DNA from: Dunaliella salina
Lineage: Eukaryota > Chlorophyta > Chlorophyceae > Chlamydomonadales > Dunaliellaceae
DNA: 64,000 nt
Assembly: GCA_002284615.2 (NCBI GenBank)
Contig: MU070117.1
Location: 19,897-83,896 of the forward strand
Direction of reading: 5' to 3'
This document shows positions 58,970 to 64,000 of this stretch, in pieces. The notes below the pieces were generated by a model. It was not told the origin of the DNA. It ran no database searches and saw only the letters and a program-made list of their open reading frames with translations. The first letter of the stretch is position 1; each line of letters starts with the position of its first letter. The translations under genes and the position numbers were made by a program.

Positions 58970-59240
58970 TATAGAGTGAAATTGACATATGCCATTAGAG
59001 TAGAGTAGGCGTATATATAAAAGGGTATCTGCAAATGTTTGAAAATTCTTTAATGAAGCATTATTGTGTGGCCTCAAGGACTTTGGGTGATCTGTATATG
59101 CCAAAACCCCTCACATGCATGCTGCCTGCCACGAGAAAAGGAATGACTTTGTTTTCCAGCATGAAAATTGAAATCGACATATGCCATAGACGTATATACA
59201 AAAAGTCTGTGCAAATACCAGAAAATTTTTTGAATGGAAC
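58970..59240 (+). pseudogene. Two relics of the DUF3820 gene end
   Basis: 58975-59060 and 59160-59245 each resemble 30810-30900, the last codons of the CoiA-DUF3820 gene (TTGACATATGCCATTAGAGT; GACATATGCCATAGACG; both then AAAATTTTTTGAATG-like or AAAATTCTTTAATG-like ends). They are in tandem about 185 bp apart. Confidence 0.6.
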
Positions 59241-59249
59241 ATTGTTGTG

Positions 59250-60375
59250 TTGGCAGGTGGAGTAAAATGTATCATCTTATGGCAACATACTGTGTCATCT
59301 ACTTTATTTGTCTTCACCCCTCCTCTACACATCCCATCTGCTTGCCTCCAATTTCTATATTGCTCTTATTATTTTAACAAATTCTCGGTGCTATTTGCTT
59401 TAAACTTTTTTTCTCTCTTTCTCACCAACCCGCCATCTTTTTACTTTTTCTCAATTACTCCAGACATCCTTATTACATCAATTTTTAACTCTCCGTTTGT
59501 TCAATTTTACTTCAAATCTTTTCACTATATCACCTTTTTACTCCAAATTCATTATTAAAATGATCCTTTCAACTTTTGGTTTAATTTACTGCTTCTTTGA
59601 AGTATATTGGATATACTCTTGCGTGGCTAGGTGCCGTAGCCAAAAGGTGAGTACGCAATTATGCTGACCCATGATAAGATCACTCCACCTCTGAGCACCT
59701 TCTCCACCGCGCAAATTGCCGAGACGTTTTTTTAACATTTTAGATAGCCAAAGCTTGCAATTAGACCAAACCGTTCTTGTGAACCAATGCCTACTCAATT
59801 CATATGCGCTTACTGGCACCGAGCATGCATTGGATAAGTTGATGCAAGATAGCAGCCGTCACAAACTTACATAACCCCGCAATGTTGCCTGCCTTGCATC
59901 ATGAGGATCCACTTGTGCATGCGCATGCTTCACATGTGAGCCTTTGTGTGCAAGCATATGTGTATGTGTGTGTGTATGCGCGCAACGAGCAGACACAGCA
60001 CCTGTGTTAGCTGACGAAGATCCTGGAGTAAGCCCTGACTAATCATGCTCATCCACTGCGGGGCGCGTCCTCGTTGCTGCTGCGCGCCACGAACATCAAG
60101 GTGCGAATAGCATGCTTATGCCTGTGAGCCTAGAGCATAGCAGAGAGTATGTCGTTCATGGTGGTATTTTGTATATCCTGAGTTAGTTCTCACTGTGGCA
60201 GATTCTCATGAAGCAGGAGGCAGAGGTGGTGGTAAAGGTGGTACAGGAGGTGAAAGATGCATCATCGTTTGATGTGTGGGGTGGTGCAGCTGCTAATCGA
60301 AGAGATGGTTGGAGAGACAGAAAGAGGACACTCGGCAAAATGGACTATGTCCTTTAACGCTTCAATTTTGGGGTG
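59250..60375. other. Non-coding, transition to host-type DNA
   Basis: Composition rises in GC after about 59590; a (GT)n-like tract is at about 59950. Open frames here show no domain content. Confidence 0.35.
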
Positions 60376-60650
60376 CTAGTCAAGACATTTGATTGTTTCA
60401 TGTATCCCCACAAAAGTGCATTTTTGACTTGATACCATCAACGAAGTGGCACAGTTTCCTTGTACATTGTCGGGCATGTTCCCTGGTTTCTTTGTAAGCT
60501 TGTGTAACTTTGCTATGTTGCAGTTGTTGGCAAAGCAAGGCTGCTTGAAGGCCTCATCATTCTCCTTGGACTCAGGGATCTGTCCAAAAATCATTTCGCA
60601 GGACAAGTCATCAAAGTTTGGCTTCATTGTGAGCGGTAGTCCAAAATCTT
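60376..60650 (-). CDS. Exon of a D27-like (DUF4033) carotenoid isomerase
   Basis: The minus strand reads DFGLPLTMKPNFDDLSCEMI then FGQIPES and QPCFANNCN, the conserved C-terminal signature of the DWARF27/DUF4033 family, iron-dependent carotenoid isomerases of plastids in plants and algae. An acceptor (TTTTTTGCAG) at 60651-60660 precedes the exon. The 3' limit is uncertain: the frame stays open to 60376, but homology fades after about 60500. Upstream exons should lie at higher coordinates, beyond the Fanzor fragment at 60690-61105, but were not found in the window. Confidence 0.6.
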
Positions 60651-60689
60651 CTGCAAAAAAGACCTATGTAGGCACCTTGCAAAAATTTG

Positions 60690-61105
60690 TGAGAAAATTT
60701 AGGAGGGGCTAAAGATTACAGATGTTCTCACTGTGGGCTATTAGGTGCTTTGTGCAGCAAGGAATATCCTCTTAAAAAATGTGTTTGGGCCTAAGCCCAA
60801 AAGTCGCTTAGACTAGGCGATGCTACCAGCTTTCAGCTGGCTAGCAGGCCTTGCATGCTACGCTCGGCCTTTGGCTTGTCTTTGACGGTCAATGAAAACT
60901 TTGCCCTTTGGATTGCCTTTGCATGTTGGAAGTGTTCTGAAAGAAGCTCTGCGTTCGTTGGGCTAAATGGGCAACAACGTATAACTGCACGGAAGATGGG
61001 TCGGGCTTTGCCCTTAGCGCTCCGCTTGCTTGCCAAGTGCAAGGTGAAGAGAATAAGGGTCAATATTGGGGTAACACTCAATAAAGTTAAAGTTTAAAAG
61101 AGCGG
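60690..61105 (+). mobile_element. Fanzor/IS607 element, copy 3, 3' fragment
   Basis: Begins inside the zinc ribbon (GAAAATTTAGGAGGGGCTAA; YRCSHCGLLG readable) and runs through the conserved 3' region to AAAGTTTAAAAGAGCGG at 61105. It carries two private insertions relative to copy 1: a 35-bp hairpin element at 60827-60861 and a GGGC-TTT-GCCC, TTA, GCGCTCCGC piece at about 61007-61032. It lies just upstream (on the gene's strand) of the D27 exon, presumably in an intron. Confidence 0.85.
60827..60861. repeat. Double-hairpin microelement variant, 35 bp
   Basis: Inserted after GCTAC: (C)CAGCT-TTC-AGCTG(G), CTA, GCA-ggcctt-GC/ATGC, TAC. Copy 1 has the uninterrupted GATGCTACGCTCGG at 36656-36669. 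Confidence 0.75.
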
Positions 61106-61424
61106 CACCTGCATGTATAGATTTATTAGTTGTGAATGAATGCATATGTGTATAATAATACAATATAAAATAGTTAAGTGATTTTTTTTGGATTTTTTCT
61201 CTATAGTGACTTTTTTAGCACTGAAAAAGAAATATACAGGGTGTATACCCGCCCGGAAACTCGAAACTGCTTAGCTTGGAAATGGAAGGGAAGTAAGAGT
61301 GACATTGAATTACTTGCGTGCAAGGGCATTTTCAAGGCTGGAGGTCAAACCCCTAATGTTACGCAAGAAAAGAAAAGAAAAGGAAAGAATAACTACGCAG
61401 GCAGTACTCCAAATGGCATTTTCA

Positions 61425-61525
61425 CCACCACCTTTGCTTGCACTCCCACTTTTGCTTGCACTTTTATTCCTACACCCACTCCAAATGTAAATTTCACCAC
61501 CACCTTTGCTTGCACTCCCACTGCC
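61425..61525. repeat. Short imperfect repeats
   Basis: TTCACCACCACCTTTGCTTG followed by CACTCCCACT occurs at about 61430 and 61494, with partial units between. Open frames across it (61178-61576) are low-complexity and not considered genes. Confidence 0.6.
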
Positions 61526-61889
61526 ACTCCTGGCCATGAGGTCGCTGCGTTCAGGGTCTGGGCTACACAGGGATAGTTTCAGCACAGAAAATGAGTTGAT
61601 TTAAAGTGATGACACTGATTGACGGCGCAGGAGTGGAAAGTTGGCACAGTGGAAATGGTGCTCAGAGGTGATCTCATCTTGGGTCTGCATTACTACGTGC
61701 TCACCTTTTAGCTACAACCCCAACCGTCAAAAACATATTTTTGCGCTGATCTCAGGCCTGCCCTCAGATACTCTGTGAAGCACCATACTATGCTAGCTTG
61801 CTCTTTTCTGGTGAACTGCTCTGTTCACGCAAATCCTGATTTGATCTGTACACATCTCATCATTGCAGGCTATGCCGATGGCGGCGTAC

Positions 61890-61974
61890 GGGCTTTGCCC
61901 TTAGCGCTCCGCGCGTACCCGCAGGTAGCTTTGCCCTTAGCGCTCTGCGCGTACCCACAGGTAGCTCCGCGTAC
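61890..61974. repeat. Cluster of three GTAC-bounded microelements
   Basis: GTAC boundaries at 61886-61889, 61915-61918, 61951-61954 and 61971-61974 delimit units of 29, 36 and 20 bp. Unit 1: GGGC-TTT-GCCC, TTA, GCGC-TCC-GCGC, GTAC. Unit 2: CC-GCA-GG, TA, GC-TTT-GC, CCTTA, GCGC-TCT-GCGC, GTAC. Unit 3: CC-ACA-GG, TA, GC-TCC-GC, GTAC. Confidence 0.9.
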
Positions 61975-61979
61975 GATCC

Positions 61980-63620
61980 AAATTTTTATAGTCAAGGCAC
62001 TTTTACCCCTATGGCTGTAAATAGGTTCCCACTGAACATCTCAGCTTTCTCGCTACTCGTGAAACCGCACAGCCCCTTCATAAGTGTAATATAGTTTTGC
62101 ATAATTGTTATTGAATGTATTAAAGCTGTGGGCTTGAGATTTGCCACCCGCTTGGTTCTTTTCAGCACAAATGCAGAAAAGCATATGCCTGCGCCACCAC
62201 GTGCACTATCCATCCACTAGTCCTTCCAAGAACGCAAGCGTATGGATAACGAGATTACAATGGGGCAAGGAATGTATGTTTAAAATAACTAACTTATCTT
62301 CAATAGATCATCTAAGGATAGGGTCATGGTGCAGGCCCTGGGTATCTTTTACACTGTGAATTTGTAGCATCTTATTTGTTTATAAACCAAAACGACGCTA
62401 TGTTAGTATTGAGTGAACAACTTGTAACATTCATTTTTTCAATCATTCTATTACATCCAAGCCCTTTATAATTACATGAATACACGAAAAAAATATTAAT
62501 AATACTGAATTGTAAAAATGAGGAAAGAAACAGTCTTTATACCAAGAATATTTGCAACTTTACATAAATCTTATGGAGAACAAGTTTTGTTTATGAATAA
62601 ATGTTATAAGACAATTAAAAAAATTTGGAGATACATGCTTTCAACCAAATTAAATTGACTTATCTGGATTGCATGTGAGGTGTTTCAATCCTTTTTGATT
62701 GTGAGTTTCATTTGTTTCATGGTTGCAACAAAACTCCAGACAAAGTAGCGCATGCATATTCAACAAATACGTCCACCGCTCCTGCAGCCAAGGATGGTAA
62801 AAGCATCTGTGATGTAGCTCCATTGGTCCAACAATGATGTAGTTCCATATAAGACGCCAACACCAGCAGTGAGGCAGATGCCCAGTTTGGCCATGCAGAG
62901 CATAATATACATAGCGCTCTTTGTCTGGGCAAATAAAATGTTACATATAAGTTCCTGGTGCAGTTCAAACAATGTATGATGTGATTATGCATGGTGAAGT
63001 CAGGATGGCAGTTAGTGGACTTGCGCTGGAAATGTTGAGGTGAGCCATGCAAGCTGCCCCCACCTTCTCCAATACCTGGAGCACAAGGGTGAACCCTTGG
63101 TAGCTTGGCCTGTGGACTTATATGTGTCAGCGTTTATTGTAATATTCAGATATTAAATTCTCATTGTGCATTGCTTCAAACAATATTACATAAGCCAAAA
63201 CAATAGTTCCAAATAACAATGCAGACAACATACAACTGTTTATTTTTTACGTGAAGAAAATAAATAATTTTTTACATTTTCAATTCTACAAAGTGTCCCA
63301 TGGCAAAAAACATTAAAACATCGACATAGTCGTATACAATGGCACACAATGTGCCGTCGAAGTTCTTCTTTCTCTTGCTTGCCTTGCAACAGCAAAACCC
63401 TTTAGACCTCCCCAGGACAACTCTCATCACTGCAACTGTTATTGTGCGTGCGTCGCTTTTGGCATATATTAGATTGATCGCACTTTTGTCATGCACTTTA
63501 CCTGTTTCCACCTTTCGTGATGACCATGTACAAACGTGCCTACATGATACCATGCTTTTGTATATACACCCGTGAAATTTTAAAATGAGCCTATCATGGA
63601 AAAGCTTTCCACTATTCCTA
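61980..63620. other. Host-type DNA without an assigned gene
   Basis: A minus-strand frame at 62760-62972 contains a hydrophobic stretch (LGICLTAGVGVLYGTTSLLD) that could be a membrane segment of an exon, but no family was recognised. Nothing else is supported. Confidence 0.3.
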
Positions 63621-63624
63621 TAGC

Positions 63625-63692
63625 ACCTCATTTCAGGGAATTACACAGTTGAGTCTTTTCATCCTCGTGTATAGTTTGGTTGTGTGGTAGCC
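63625..63692. repeat. ~70-bp dispersed repeat, copy 2
   Basis: Partner of 38813-38882 (about 90% identical by eye), same orientation. Confidence 0.85.
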
Positions 63693-63769
63693 GATGTAGC
63701 TCCACTGATTAGGGCGCAGCCCTTTTGAGTTCCTCTGGTGCTTCCATTACCCTCCAGAGTTTCTTGTAC

Positions 63770-63831
63770 GCGCCACAGGCGCCTAGCGCTTTGCGCATAC
63801 GGCTGCGCTTAAGCCGCCAAAGGCGGCGTAC
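63770..63831. repeat. Two microelements between GTAC boundaries
   Basis: Between GTAC at 63766-63769 and 63828-63831. Unit 1 (31 bp): GCGCC-ACA-GGCGC, CTA, GCGC-TTT-GCGC, ending ATAC. Unit 2 (31 bp): GGCT-gcgctta-AGCC, GCC-AAA-GGC, ending GGCGTAC. Confidence 0.85.
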
Positions 63832-64000
63832 AATCCTATAAATGTTCAAAGAACTATTTACATCACGGTTTCATAGCCTTGAACAATTCTTACAACTGCT
63901 CGTGATTATAGTATATTTTTCCATGGTTTAGGATGACTGCGGACAATACTGTTTAAGGAAGTTTTATTAGTTTTGTATGGGTCTGGTGGCTTGTTCATTT

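Noticed and set aside
61178..61576. Protein-coding gene with Thr/Pro repeats
   Set aside because: Low-complexity frame over short tandem repeats, no domain and no consistent start.
63690..63750. tRNA gene near GATGTAGCTCC
   Set aside because: An A-box-like stretch is present but no B box or cloverleaf follows; a similar GATGTAGCTCC at 62811 also lacks one.

Overview
This window looks like nuclear DNA of a photosynthetic eukaryote, probably an alga, in which host sequence alternates with AT-rich blocks resembling giant DNA virus (NCLDV) genes. The host side is shown by a spliced leucine-rich-repeat-type gene (46.2-49.7 kb, with a clear GT..AG intron), an exon of a D27-like (DUF4033) carotenoid isomerase near 60.4-60.65 kb, a plant/algal-type LINE and a Ty3/gypsy element, and TTTAGGG-like telomeric repeats at 38.75 kb. 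The viral side is shown by a primase + UL52-type zinc finger + UL9-like helicase, two GIY-YIG/T5orf172-type proteins, DNA cytosine-5 methyltransferases, a SWIB protein, a CoiA-DUF3820 protein, a long ankyrin-repeat protein, an NCLDV-style C2H2 protein, and a repeated promoter-like AAAATTGA motif (the Mimivirus early promoter core). The assignment to an endogenous giant-virus region is inference; no species is claimed.

Layout. 0.2-2.6 kb: a rearranged LINE, with ORF1 and endonuclease on + and a reverse transcriptase fragment on -. 3.6-9.53 kb: a Ty3/gypsy element (gag, PR, RT-RNaseH, IN) with one in-frame TAG, one frameshift and a truncated 3' end. 9,527-9,824: a perfect 298-bp palindrome sits exactly at the switch from retroelement to viral-type DNA. 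9.8-23 kb: mostly minus-strand viral-type genes (two GIY-YIG proteins in iteron-like arrays, the primase-helicase, three copies of a small basic gene linked to primase N-terminal fragments, a C5-methyltransferase). 24-31 kb: a possible NCLDV conserved protein, SWIB, RNase H and helicase relics, the ankyrin protein, a methyltransferase relic and CoiA-DUF3820. 31.4-34.1 kb: a second C5-methyltransferase convergent with an SF2 helicase, the pair lying between 245-bp direct repeats. 35.1-39.3 kb: an IS607-type Fanzor/TnpB element, a 181-aa viral-promoter gene and a broken IS607 serine recombinase. 40.6-42.4 kb: a 586-aa unknown protein. 42.4-52.4 kb: host-type DNA, with a second Fanzor copy inserted in the LRR gene. 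52.7-59.3 kb: a transposase fragment, a separate Fanzor1-like gene, the zinc-finger protein and relics. 59.6-64 kb: host-type DNA with the D27 exon and a third Fanzor fragment.

The most unusual signal is a family of 20-36 bp GC-rich microelements. Each has two small hairpins joined by TA/TAG and is bounded by GTAC on both sides. They interrupt the Fanzor copies and the serine recombinase so that removing them restores the reading frame, and their stems differ between copies with pairing kept. Many genes also carry single-base frameshifts or in-frame TAGs; sequence alone cannot separate pseudogenization from residual assembly error.
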